The position numbers and the translations under genes were made by a program. From positions 1 to 64,000 of the IMG/VR virus record IMGVR_UViG_3300046684_000188: 64,000 nt of DNA, one strand, 5' to 3'. The DNA is from a virus. The notes beneath the pieces are model-generated. The model was not told the DNA's origin, did not search any database, and saw only the letters and a program-made list of their open reading frames with translations. Positions 1 through 10,394 of the stretch are shown piece by piece (positions within the stretch are counted from its first letter, which is position 1; every line of letters starts with the position of its first letter).

Positions 1-1
1 C

Positions 2-2905
2 TGGGATGCTCCAGAGAAGACAATGGATTCCCTCCTGCGCTCGATCACTGCGCGGCAATCCGACCTCGCCAGCAAATCGGCGGACGAGAAGAAGGAGATT
101 GAGGCGACACGGCTGCGTGCCGACAAGCTCGAGGTTCAATCGACCAAGTTCGAGCAGCAGGACCGTCTGGAACAGGTAAAGAAGGAGTTGAAAGAGGTAA
201 ACATCCGTCTCGGGCTTGAGAAGAAAGAGGAGGAGGCACCGATCGTAGTAGCGGAAGAGGACCAGGGCGGAGACGACGATGAGGGCGGCGACGAGGAGGA
301 GGGCGGAGTCACCCTGCGCGGCTCGATGTTCGGGCTCGACGTGCTCGGCGAGTTCATCGCCAAGGCGGGCGCGAAGTTCTACGAGAAGGATATCCAGCCT
401 CACCTCAAAGACCTCGGACCCACCACGGCGAAAGCTGCAAAGCAGATTGCGGCTATCCTCTATCCCCGCCTGGGCGCGAATCAAGACTCACTCGACTCGC
501 TCTTCAAGACCAAGGGCGAGCGCGAAAAACATCGCGTCTCCCTCGAGCAGATAGAGGGAGGGCTCGAGAAGTTCTTCGACAAGATGCCGCAGGAGGCGCA
601 GATAGCCTTCATGGATCGCGCCAAGATGGGCGTCTCCCAGCTCGGCCGCACACCGGAAGAGACGAAGCGGCTGAACGAGATTCGACAGCTCATGGAGGAC
701 ATATCCGCGCAGACCACCACGCGCATGATGAACTACAAGCCCAACATGGCACTCCGGGACAACTATTACGGCATGATCTGGAAGGTGATTCCGGACCCCA
801 ACGGCACGCACGCCGGCCAGAAGTCCAAAGGCAAGTTTGCCGGGCAGAGCAGGCGTCCATTCGAGGGAGCGAAGGGCTTCCTCAAGCGGTCCACGCTCGA
901 CAACATCACCGAGGGTATCAACTACGGCGGCGAGCCCATCACCTACAACCCCTGGAAGATGTTCACCCTCGTCGAGGGGCAGAAGATGCAGTACATCACC
1001 GCGCAAGACCACTGGAAGAACCTGAAGGATCTGGGACGGAGAAAGTTTGTCGGTCACGCCGAGAAGGCTCCCGAGGGCTGGGCGAAGATAGACGATCGTA
1101 TCGCGCAGAAGTACTTTCCGGCATCCTCGGGCGAAGGTATGGTCCACGCGGGCGACTGGTACGCTCCTGACTCCGATGCGCGCCTCCTCAACAACTACCT
1201 CTCGCGTGACCTTATCCGGGAGAACGCGGTCGGCTCCGCCATCGTCAAGATGAAGATGTTGGCGACCGGCATCGAGCTTTCCTTGTCACCGTTTCACCTT
1301 ATCGCCATGAGTCTCGAGTCTATGGGCTCCCAGCTCGGGCTGGGTATCCAACGGTTCTGGAATATGGGTGTACGCGAGATGGACGCCAAGGAAGCGGCTA
1401 AGGGACTCGGCCAGGCCGCGGCATTCATCTCGGCCCCGTTCACCGCGGCGCGCTCGGGCGGCAGCTTCCTACGCGATATCCAAGACCCGAAGAACTTCGC
1501 GCAGACACCCCGCGGCATGGAGTACTTCAAGTCTTACCCGAACGCCGTACACCTCAACGATCTCCTGTTCGACGGCGGGCTTACCTGGGGCATGAACCCG
1601 GATTTCAAGGCCAGCCCCATGAAGAGCTTCACCGAGGCGGCGAAGGAGGGCAACTATATCGGAGCCGTCCTGCGCGCAGCTCCGGCGCTCAACGATCTGG
1701 CGATGAAGCCTCTATTTGAGGTTTACATTCCTCGCCTCAAGTGGGGCTTTGGCATCCAGCAGCTTTCCGAGCAACTCGCGGAGAACGCCGACAAGCTGGC
1801 CAACGGTGAGATTTCCGAGGGAGAGATTGCCCGCAAGGTCGTCGACACCGTCGAGAATCGCTTCGGCGAGATGAACTTCTCCAATGTCATGTGGAACAAC
1901 ACCTTCAAGACGGCGCTCCAATTCATCTTCCGCTCGGTAACGTGGAAGCTGGGTAACTGGCGTGGTCTGGTCGAAGCTGGAACGGTGGAGACCTACGAAT
2001 CCTTCGCGGACCCGCTCAAAGCGATGTACGAGGATATCCGCGCGGGCAAGATGAACCACCCGCCAAAGGACTACATCCCGAAGGTGGGGAACAATCAGGC
2101 GTGGCTTATCGGAATGGCGCTGGTCACGGCTATCCTCGGAACCATCATCTCGAAGTACTGGTCCGGTAAGTGGCCATGGCAGTGGATACCGGAGGATCGC
2201 AAGACGGCACACTCCGCGCCAGGCGCCGAGCTGCTCGAGTCGGTCCACCCGCGTACCGGCAAGATCAACCCGAAGACGCACAAGCCGGAGCGGTTCACCC
2301 TGCCCACCGGCCTACGCGACTTCGAACACGCCTCCGAAGATCCCAAGGGCTACGTTCGCAGCTCTATGTCTGGGACGCTGGGCAATACGATCGACACGGT
2401 AACCAACCGGAACTTCTTCGGCGACTACGTCTACGATCCGAACGGCTCGGCCTATCAGAAGATGGCGGAGATTTTCGCGTACAACATGCCGAAGCCCATC
2501 GGCTATCAGCAGTTGACCTCGACGCAGGGCAACCAGTCGACCGCGTCCAAGGTATCCCGGGCTCTCGGCTTCACTGCCAGCTCCGGAGCCGGGCTCGACC
2601 TGACGCCGGCAGAGCGCATCATGCGGGATATCTACCGCGCCAAGCATGACCCAAAGACGCCCGCGGAGCAGAAGTCCTATGGTGATCGCTCGAGCGCGCT
2701 CCCTACCAAACAGCAGATGACCCGAGAGGCGAAGTACGGCGAGGAGAGCTATGCGGTGGGCATGTTCAACGGGCTCACTTATGGCGAGGCGCGCAAGGTG
2801 ATGGATGCTGCAACCCCCGCGGAGAGGCGTATCCTGCAGCCCCTCATGGATAAGAAGAGACAGAATGCTCTACAGAAAAACAAGGTGAAGAGTTATATTC
2901 GGTAG
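2..2905 (+). CDS. Giant polyvalent/internal virion protein, C-terminal part (5' partial)
   Basis: The reading frame is open to the left edge of the window, so the gene is probably cut there; an internal ATG lies at 23. Residues after that ATG start with a charged coiled coil (about 1-70), then an acidic Asp/Glu/Gly stretch (about 75-95), then a long mixed region with two hydrophobic segments (near 415-445 and 705-725 of the visible part) and a basic C-terminus. It lies just upstream of the terminase genes. Very large proteins of this layout in podovirus-like phages are packaged in the virion and ejected with the DNA; that role is inferred from size and position, as no catalytic motif is recognised. 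It may be the end of the same gene that is cut at the right edge of the window. Confident it is coding; function uncertain. Confidence 0.75.
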   Translation, partial: WDAPEKTMDSLLRSITARQSDLASKSADEKKEIEATRLRADKLEVQSTKFEQQDRLEQVKKELKEVNIRLGLEKKEEEAPIVVAEEDQGGDDDEGGDEEEGGVTLRGSMFGLDVLGEFIAKAGAKFYEKDIQPHLKDLGPTTAKAAKQIAAILYPRLGANQDSLDSLFKTKGEREKHRVSLEQIEGGLEKFFDKMPQEAQIAFMDRAKMGVSQLGRTPEETKRLNEIRQLMEDISAQTTTRMMNYKPNMALRDNYYGMIWKVIPDPNGTHAGQKSKGKFAGQSRRPFEGAKGFLKRSTLDNITEGINYGGEPITYNPWKMFTLVEGQKMQYITAQDHWKNLKDLGRRKFVGHAEKAPEGWAKIDDRIAQKYFPASSGEGMVHAGDWYAPDSDARLLNNYLSRDLIRENAVGSAIVKMKMLATGIELSLSPFHLIAMSLESMGSQLGLGIQRFWNMGVREMDAKEAAKGLGQAAAFISAPFTAARSGGSFLRDIQDPKNFAQTPRGMEYFKSYPNAVHLNDLLFDGGLTWGMNPDFKASPMKSFTEAAKEGNYIGAVLRAAPALNDLAMKPLFEVYIPRLKWGFGIQQLSEQLAENADKLANGEISEGEIARKVVDTVENRFGEMNFSNVMWNNTFKTALQFIFRSVTWKLGNWRGLVEAGTVETYESFADPLKAMYEDIRAGKMNHPPKDYIPKVGNNQAWLIGMALVTAILGTIISKYWSGKWPWQWIPEDRKTAHSAPGAELLESVHPRTGKINPKTHKPERFTLPTGLRDFEHASEDPKGYVRSSMSGTLGNTIDTVTNRNFFGDYVYDPNGSAYQKMAEIFAYNMPKPIGYQQLTSTQGNQSTASKVSRALGFTASSGAGLDLTPAERIMRDIYRAKHDPKTPAEQKSYGDRSSALPTKQQMTREAKYGEESYAVGMFNGLTYGEARKVMDAATPAERRILQPLMDKKRQNALQKNKVKSYIR

Positions 2906-2910
2906 ACAGA

Positions 2911-3369
2911 ATGGCACCGAAACGCAAACCCGCGAAGGAAAAGCCTCTTCGGCTCAACGCCCTAGAGATGCGGTATTGCATGTTAAGGATGCAGGGCAAG
3001 ACTCCCGAGGTAGCCGTCGCGGAGATGGGTCTGGATCCTCGCCAGGGTACGACCTACGAGCAGCGCGAGATGGTAAAGCTCTACATGGAGCGGTACACCG
3101 AAAGGTTCCTCGAGGGCTCCGTCACCCATGAGGTTATGAAGCTGAACAAGGCGGGAATCAACCGGGACAGCATCGCCCAACGCCTCTGGTTCCTTGCATC
3201 GCTGGCTCCGCACGAGACGCGGGAGTCTATCGACGGACAGATTGACGCCTTGAAGACGCTCTCCGAACTGCTGGGATACACCTTCGACCCGAAGACGCTC
3301 CCGAACGAGCTGAAACACCTCTCCGAGGAGCAGCTCAAGGAATACGCCACTACCGGCAAAGTGAACTAG
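2911..3369 (+). CDS. terS: Putative terminase small subunit
   Basis: This 152-residue basic protein lies immediately before the large-terminase ORFs, the usual place for the small subunit that recognises packaging sites and loads DNA on the motor. The N-terminus is Lys/Arg/Pro-rich. It is followed by a helical region resembling a helix-turn-helix (about 15-45, a MRYCMLRMQGKTPEVAVAEM-type pattern) and a long helical body, as in oligomeric small terminases. It starts five bases after the upstream stop and ends four bases before the next ATG, so it belongs to the packaging operon. The assignment rests on position, length and helical character, not on a diagnostic motif. Confidence 0.55.
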   Translation: MAPKRKPAKEKPLRLNALEMRYCMLRMQGKTPEVAVAEMGLDPRQGTTYEQREMVKLYMERYTERFLEGSVTHEVMKLNKAGINRDSIAQRLWFLASLAPHETRESIDGQIDALKTLSELLGYTFDPKTLPNELKHLSEEQLKEYATTGKVN

Positions 3370-3373
3370 GCCC

Positions 3374-4129
3374 ATGGCAAACGTTCTGCGGCGAGTGGCA
3401 CCAACACCGATGCTCCGAGCGATGGCCCGGCGCGAACTGCAGACACGCGAGGAAGAACGAGCCCGCGCCCGACAGGTGGAGTCTGAAATCTCGCAAGAGG
3501 TTGACCAGAAGCGTATCCGTGAGGCGATGCAGTCGACAGCCTATTGGATGAGGCATCACACGAAGACGTTCAATCCCCACTGGGTTGAAGAGGGACGCCC
3601 GGCCCCGCACGAACCCTTTCCCGAAGACTGGACCTTCTTTGAGCGCGTGACCGAGATGATGGAGCGGGAGCCGATATCTGCTATCGAGAAATCGCGGGAT
3701 ATGATGGCCTCCTGGGCGGTTGTGGCCTACTTCACGCGCCAGGCGCAGCTCTTCCCGATGCGCGAAATCGTCTTTCAATCCATCGGTGACAAGGAAGCGG
3801 AGCAGCTTATCGACTATGCCAAGTGTCTCTATGACACGCAACCGGACTGGTTGAAAGCAGCTTGCCCGCTGGTAGCTCCCACCGATCGACAGGCAAAGGA
3901 TGTGTTTGCGTGGAAGAACGGCTCCGTTATCTGGTCCGTGCCGAGCGGTAAAGACAAGATCCGCTCCTATCACCCATGGGGCTACTTCTCCGATGAGAGC
4001 GCGTTCCAGCCGGAGGGGCTGCAGTGTATCGACGCTGCGCTCGGAACCGGCTGTAAGAAGCTGGTACTCGCGTCGACCGCGAATATCGGCTGGTTCATGG
4101 ATTGGCGGCTGGATAATATCGAGCTATGA
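3374..4129 (+). CDS. terL: Terminase large subunit, ATPase domain (split gene, part 1)
   Basis: This is the ATP-driven DNA translocation domain of the packaging motor. Visible motifs are a degenerate Walker A (KSRDMMAS, 106-113), a Walker B followed by the catalytic acid (YFSDE, 204-208), and a coupling motif (STANIGW, 234-240). At 251 residues it holds only the N-terminal half of a normal 500-650 residue terminase and stops right after the coupling motif. The nuclease half is encoded by the next ORF, whose ATG overlaps this TGA (ATGA at 4126-4129), so translation is probably coupled. No intein or intron-like sequence lies between the halves. The alternatives are a true split gene or a single frameshift or sequencing error at the junction. 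Confidence 0.85.
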   Translation: MANVLRRVAPTPMLRAMARRELQTREEERARARQVESEISQEVDQKRIREAMQSTAYWMRHHTKTFNPHWVEEGRPAPHEPFPEDWTFFERVTEMMEREPISAIEKSRDMMASWAVVAYFTRQAQLFPMREIVFQSIGDKEAEQLIDYAKCLYDTQPDWLKAACPLVAPTDRQAKDVFAWKNGSVIWSVPSGKDKIRSYHPWGYFSDESAFQPEGLQCIDAALGTGCKKLVLASTANIGWFMDWRLDNIEL

Positions 4130-5220
4130 GATTCGAGTACAGGACGTTGGACGAGGTTTACGCGGAGCTGGACGGTGTCCCGCCTCAGACTTACGTCGAC
4201 CTCGGCCAGGGTCTCAAGCTCAAGCGCAAAGCCAACGGCGTGCCCGTCATGCGCATCCACTACGACGCGATCCCGGAGCGCAACCGTATCCTCCACCCGG
4301 AATGGGAGAAGCAGGAAAAGAAGAAGTACACCACCCGCGGCTGGAAGCGCGAGCAGGAAATAGACGATATGGCCGGCGGCGGCGGCAAGCTCTTCTATGA
4401 CCTCCTCTCCATGTTCAAAGACGCTATCGTCATCACGGACCCGCGCTGGATGCCGGAGCCATGGTGGAAGGTGGTGGGAGGATTCGACCACGGCAAGACG
4501 AACGCTACCTGCTTAGAGAAGGCATACGTCGACGAGGAAGGCATCATTTACTTCTGCGGCGAGTTTTACCAGATGGCGACGGAGAACCATAAGAACGAGA
4601 TTTGGCAGAACGTTCCAACCCTGAACGATATGCCGCACCTCGACAGGATGAGCTGGTGTAGGGCTGACCCGTCCATCTTCTTTGACAAGGAAGCGCAAGC
4701 GGACGGCGCATTTACTAACATCGCCAAGATTTACAAAGACCTCGGGCTCAAGGTGAAGCTCTCGACGTTCCCTACCTCGGTCCCGCGTGAGGATCTGACC
4801 TATGAGGAGAGGCTGAACGACCACTGGAAGAACCTGACCGAGAATAAGCCAACCGTGCGCATCGTCTGCCGCAACTACACCGGGCGGCGCGAGCCAGGGC
4901 TCCACGCCTGGGACTCTCCCAACCTGCTTTGGGAGCTGATGCACATGCGGAGGAAGGAGCTTTCTGCCCGTCAGCTCATCGAGAAGAACCCCACCGAGAA
5001 CATTGTCGACAAAGACAACCACGCTTGGGACGCTTCGAAGTATCTCGTGATGAGCTTGCCGAAGCCTACGCCGATTCCGCTCGAGCACAAAATCCGGGAG
5101 ATTCTAAAGAACCTCGACCCGACCAGCGCGCAGATTCGAGCGCAGCAGGTTATCGCGCAGCACAAGAAAGAGAACGTCCTCCAGCCCATCCCGCTCAAGC
5201 GGCGACCGATCATACGGTAA
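4126..5220 (+). CDS. terL: Terminase large subunit, nuclease domain (split gene, part 2)
   Basis: This is the RNase H-like nuclease domain that cuts concatemeric DNA during headful or site-specific packaging. Three acidic metal-binding positions typical of the fold are visible: D121 (GGFDHGKTN), D181 (CRADPSI) and D302 (HAWDASKY). The N-terminal 80 residues are the linker normally found between the ATPase and nuclease domains. The frame has a stop at 4114-4116, so the ORF cannot extend far upstream and begins at ATG 4126, overlapping the stop of the ATPase ORF. Its TAA runs into an A-tract that is part of the terminator for the opposite strand. Recognition of the domain is confident; whether it works as a separate chain is inference. 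Confidence 0.82.
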   Translation: MRFEYRTLDEVYAELDGVPPQTYVDLGQGLKLKRKANGVPVMRIHYDAIPERNRILHPEWEKQEKKKYTTRGWKREQEIDDMAGGGGKLFYDLLSMFKDAIVITDPRWMPEPWWKVVGGFDHGKTNATCLEKAYVDEEGIIYFCGEFYQMATENHKNEIWQNVPTLNDMPHLDRMSWCRADPSIFFDKEAQADGAFTNIAKIYKDLGLKVKLSTFPTSVPREDLTYEERLNDHWKNLTENKPTVRIVCRNYTGRREPGLHAWDSPNLLWELMHMRRKELSARQLIEKNPTENIVDKDNHAWDASKYLVMSLPKPTPIPLEHKIREILKNLDPTSAQIRAQQVIAQHKKENVLQPIPLKRRPIIR

Positions 5221-5246
5221 AAAAAGGAGCCCGGTCTCCCGGGCTC
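5219..5246 (-). terminator. Intrinsic terminator of the leftward operon
   Basis: A perfect 8-bp stem (GAGCCCGG/CCGGGCTC, 5227-5234 and 5239-5246) with a 4-base loop is followed on the minus strand by seven T residues (5219-5225). It lies 45 bp beyond the last leftward gene and directly after the large terminase on the other strand, so it separates two convergent transcripts. The plus-strand side has no T-run. Confidence 0.85.
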
Positions 5247-5290
5247 AATACCTTTGCCGAACATATGGGCTGCTTTTTCTGTTGCCCCGT

Positions 5291-6055
5291 TTATACGCCT
5301 TGGGGCTCGGGTTCTCCAGACTTTTCTTCCTCTTTTTCCTGCTGGTCCGGGTTTTCCGTGGTTCCCTCGGGCTTTTCCTCGGTCTCCTCCGGCAATTCAC
5401 CCTCAATAACCACTCCCGGGACGGGCGGAGCGGGCAAATCAACCGGCAACCCTTGCGGCGTGCTGGCGCCTACGGGCGTATTGGCATCGGGGGAGGGGAT
5501 TCCCTTGGCGGGGAACGCCTCGAGCGCGCCTTGCGCCTCGGATACAGTCACGAACCGCTTCTGAAGCAAGCCGGTATCCGGAGGATAGGGGTTCCCGTCT
5601 TGGTCGACGATCACCATAGCCCCGGCCCCGTCCGCTACGACCTTCAGGCCCGTCCGCTCGTCGTCCATGAAAACCTCGCCCTTGGCGACCGGCCCGGCAG
5701 CGACTTCCTCGTCGAAGGTGACCTCGGGGAGAGATACGGCGGCTCCGGCTGCGGGTAGAACGTCGATCCAGAAGACGCTCTCCTTGCCTTCGGTGACGGC
5801 GGCGGCGCTCGAGTGGAGCACTCCGGAACGACGCTGGAAGACTTCCTGCCAGCGCGGCCCGCCGAGCGCATGAGCGTTGAGTGGGATAGATGGGTCCATG
5901 AAGGAGAGGGAAAGGGCTGGGGCTCCGTCGTCTCCCGCGAGGGCTGGATCTGCGTTGACTCCAAGGACGGTTCCGTAGACGGTGCGGCCGGTTCCCCCGC
6001 CGATGAAGGTGACGGCACGAACGACGTCGCCTGCTTTTACCTGAGTGTTTGCCAT
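5291..6055 (-). CDS. Hypothetical acidic-tailed phage protein
   Basis: This 254-residue protein starts at MANTQVKAGDVV; the frame stays open upstream, but that stretch is antisense to real coding in dnaB. The chosen ATG at 6055 has an AGGAG site 6-7 bases upstream. Residues 1-190 are beta-rich with many Gly/Val, reminiscent of a small SH3-like or decoration-type fold. The last 60 residues are Pro/Glu/Lys-rich and likely disordered. It is the last gene of the leftward operon and is followed by a terminator. No family is recognised. The beta-rich body with a charged tail would suit a DNA- or protein-binding accessory factor, but that is a guess. Confidence 0.7.
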   Translation of the reverse strand: MANTQVKAGDVVRAVTFIGGGTGRTVYGTVLGVNADPALAGDDGAPALSLSFMDPSIPLNAHALGGPRWQEVFQRRSGVLHSSAAAVTEGKESVFWIDVLPAAGAAVSLPEVTFDEEVAAGPVAKGEVFMDDERTGLKVVADGAGAMVIVDQDGNPYPPDTGLLQKRFVTVSEAQGALEAFPAKGIPSPDANTPVGASTPQGLPVDLPAPPVPGVVIEGELPEETEEKPEGTTENPDQQEKEEEKSGEPEPQGV

Positions 6056-6117
6056 GTTTGTATCTCCTGGGTTGGTTCGGGTTATGGTTTCCGGCTCCCC
6101 ACTGCTAGGATGCCGCT

Positions 6118-7512
6118 TCAGAACGGGATGACTTCGCCTCCGTATTGTCTTTCGTAATACTCCATGCTCTGCTGGTCGAAGTCCGAGACGTCCGGAGCCT
6201 CGTCTTCCCAGAGCATGTACTGCCCTTGATACACGCCGGTTATGGTTGCCGTCGCACCCTCGCGGTTCTTCGCGAGAATCTGTTGACCCTTGCCCTTCAG
6301 GTCTGGATCCTTGTCGTAGTACTCCGGGCGATGCAGGAAGATGACCACGTCCGCGTCTTCCTCGATGTTGCCGGATTCCTTCAGGTCGGCCAGGACCGGG
6401 ATAAAGTCTTTCCGCTTCCCCGTCTCGCGGGAGAGCTGGTTGAAGATGACGACCGGGACGTCTAGCTCCTGCGCCATACGCTTGAGCGCCTTGGTTTGCT
6501 TGCCTACCCACTCGCGCTGCTGCATTCCCGGGCGGAAGACGTCGGACGGGTCAACGTGCGAGAGCTGGTCGATGTAGATCATATCGAGCCCATGCTCATG
6601 CTTCAGGCGGGTGCATTTGCCGTTGATCCGGGCGCATGTGAGCCCGGGCGTGTCGTCCATCCAGAGCGGAGCCTCGAGGATGCGGCGGCGGCGCTCGATG
6701 AGGGTACGCTTCTCCGCCTGATTGAGGAGGTTCTTCTTGATGCGGGTGTAGTCGGTGCGGGAGGAGAGGGCGAGCATTCGCCGGATGATGAACTTGCGTT
6801 TCTGCTCGAGGAAGAATCCAGCAGTCTTCAGACCGAGGTTCACGGAGCTGTGGTAAACCTCCTTTGCAGCCCATGCCGTCTTTCCCATCGAGGGGCGTGC
6901 GGCGACGACGATCAGCTCTCCGCGCTGGAACCCGCTGAGAACTTCGGCCAGGCGGGAGGAGCTGGGCGCGATGCCTCCCGCGGCGCTCATGGTCTCGAAC
7001 ATCGCCTCTTCGGCCATCTTCTCGTTCAGGAACTCCGAGACGTGCTCGATGACGTTGCTCCCGGACTTGTTGGCGACGTCCAGCAGGAAGGATTGGAAGC
7101 GGTCGGTAATCTCGGTGGGGTTGAGCGAACCCTCCGCGGCGGTATCGAGCAGAGCATTCGCTTGTCCGATAAGCTCGCGCAGGCGCGCTTTCTCGAAGAC
7201 GATGCGGGAGTAGCTGTCGACGTTCAGCTTTCGCGGGAGCCCCTCGGACAGGGAGGCGATGAATGGAACTCCGCCGATGTTGTCGAGCTGCTTAGTGCGG
7301 CGCAGCTCCTCGGAGACGGTGACAATGTCGATGGGCGACTGCTTCTTGTGAAGCGCAGCCATGGCCCCGAATATCTTTTGGTGGGAGTCGTAAAAGAAGT
7401 CGCTACGGTGCAGCTCGGCTAGACCGTCCAGAACGGCCATAGGTTCAACGAGCATAGCTCCAAGTACGGTTCGCTCGGCGTGCTCCGACACAGGTACAAG
7501 TTCAGATTCCAC
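6118..7512 (-). CDS. dnaB: Replicative DNA helicase (DnaB family)
   Basis: This is the hexameric 5'-3' helicase that unwinds the fork and recruits primase. It has 464 residues, normal for the family. The N-terminal helical domain (about 8-110) is followed by a linker and a RecA-like motor. Walker A is ARPSMGKT (205-212), the catalytic glutamate is in FFLEQ (about 236), and Walker B is MIYID (311-315). A later stretch, FNQLSRE, matches the DnaB sensor region, and an EEDADVVIFLHRPEYY-type segment is also typical. The start is GTG with GGAG seven bases upstream. It lies downstream of groEL but beyond a strong terminator, so read-through or a separate promoter is needed. No phage DNA polymerase or primase was recognised, so it probably recruits the host replisome. 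Confidence 0.92.
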   Translation of the reverse strand: MESELVPVSEHAERTVLGAMLVEPMAVLDGLAELHRSDFFYDSHQKIFGAMAALHKKQSPIDIVTVSEELRRTKQLDNIGGVPFIASLSEGLPRKLNVDSYSRIVFEKARLRELIGQANALLDTAAEGSLNPTEITDRFQSFLLDVANKSGSNVIEHVSEFLNEKMAEEAMFETMSAAGGIAPSSSRLAEVLSGFQRGELIVVAARPSMGKTAWAAKEVYHSSVNLGLKTAGFFLEQKRKFIIRRMLALSSRTDYTRIKKNLLNQAEKRTLIERRRRILEAPLWMDDTPGLTCARINGKCTRLKHEHGLDMIYIDQLSHVDPSDVFRPGMQQREWVGKQTKALKRMAQELDVPVVIFNQLSRETGKRKDFIPVLADLKESGNIEEDADVVIFLHRPEYYDKDPDLKGKGQQILAKNREGATATITGVYQGQYMLWEDEAPDVSDFDQQSMEYYERQYGGEVIPF

Positions 7513-7543
7513 TTTGAGTCTCCATTGGCAGGGAAGGAAAAAG

Positions 7544-7571
7544 CAGGGAGCCAGCTTACACCGGCTCCCTG
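7544..7571 (-). terminator. Intrinsic terminator between groEL and dnaB
   Basis: A perfect 9-bp inverted repeat (CAGGGAGCC at 7544-7552, GGCTCCCTG at 7563-7571) with a 10-base loop is followed on the minus strand by C and then five T residues. It lies 17 bp after the groEL stop and before the dnaB start, so it should reduce transcription into dnaB. Confidence 0.8.
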
Positions 7572-7588
7572 TGAGGGGTCTTGTGGAA

Positions 7589-9638
<2,050 letters not shown>

Positions 9639-9659
9639 TGGCTGGGCTCCTTGGGTGAG

Positions 9660-9679
9660 GCGGGGGATTGCTCCCCCGC
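9660..9679. other. GC-rich hairpin upstream of groES
   Basis: A 7-bp perfect inverted repeat (GCGGGGG/CCCCCGC) with a six-base loop lies in the 45-bp gap between the 9684-10343 gene and groES. Neither strand shows a following T-run, so it is more likely an mRNA-processing or stability element that sets groES/groEL expression apart from upstream genes than a classical terminator. Confidence 0.5.
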
Positions 9680-9683
9680 TGGG

Positions 9684-10343
9684 TTATTTGGCGCGGGTGA
9701 GCTTGAAATTCTTGGCGACTGCCTGTACCTGGGCGTCCGTCTTCTCGTTCTGCGCCTTGCGATCCTCCGCGAGCTGGGCAACCTTCGCGTCTCGGTCGAA
9801 CGGCAGCGGCGGCGGGGTGGCTTCGTCGTCGTCCTCCTCGTGGTCGTCGGCTCCTTCGCCTACCTTGGGGTTCATCTCGAGCGCCCGCTGCTGCTGCTCG
9901 AAGGTGGCATAGCACTCCATCCCCTTTTGCTCCCACGTCCAATCAAAGACTTCTTTGCGGGCGGGAAACTTGATGGAGAAGTAAAGAGCCACTTGCGGCG
10001 CATCGCTGGACCCTACGCGCTCCATCTGGAACGTCTGTAGGTCCGAGTCGATGATGGGTGGGAAGTTGCGGCGACCCTTCGGCGTTGGGAAGACGTCGAT
10101 AGCCATGTTGGAAAAGTTGTGAGTGAACTTGATGTACTTCTGCAGGTTGCGTTCTTTAATGAGGGATTCATAGGCTACCTGAATCCACTCCGGCATCCCG
10201 GTCATAGTGTCGTCACCCTCGGTGAGGACGATAGACACGTCGAGCTTTTGGCTGCGCGTCTCTGCTGCATGGCGGATTAGGTCGGTCTTGTGGACCCTGA
10301 GACGGACCCGTTTTGTCTTTGGCGCAAAGTCGATTGCGGGCAT
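9684..10343 (-). CDS. Hypothetical conserved-type phage protein
   Basis: This 219-residue protein starts at ATG 10343 with AAGGAG upstream in a leader (AGGAGCCCCACC) almost identical to that of the next upstream gene. Residues 1-140 are mixed alpha/beta with many basic and aromatic residues near 75-105. Residues 155-180 are strongly acidic with a Pro-rich linker, followed by a basic helical tail. The acidic tail after a compact domain resembles the layout of phage single-strand DNA-binding proteins, and its position between recombination and replication genes would fit. No sequence motif proves this, so the function is left open. Confidence 0.65.
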   Translation of the reverse strand: MPAIDFAPKTKRVRLRVHKTDLIRHAAETRSQKLDVSIVLTEGDDTMTGMPEWIQVAYESLIKERNLQKYIKFTHNFSNMAIDVFPTPKGRRNFPPIIDSDLQTFQMERVGSSDAPQVALYFSIKFPARKEVFDWTWEQKGMECYATFEQQQRALEMNPKVGEGADDHEEDDDEATPPPLPFDRDAKVAQLAEDRKAQNEKTDAQVQAVAKNFKLTRAK

Positions 10344-10394
10344 TAGGTGGGGCTCCTTTATTTGGTCTGGGCAGCTCTGGGGAGGGCTGTACGC

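Noticed and set aside
488-1147. Long antisense frames within the high-GC coding regions (for example also 4513-5088, 8531-9190, 38259-39383 and 56516-57931)
   Set aside because: They are the usual mirror frames of GC-rich codon use, lack ribosome sites and recognisable domains, and oppose well-supported genes.
5291-6511. Longer version of the last leftward gene starting at 6511
   Set aside because: The upstream 152 codons overlap dnaB in another frame and look like shadow sequence; ATG 6055 has a good ribosome site.
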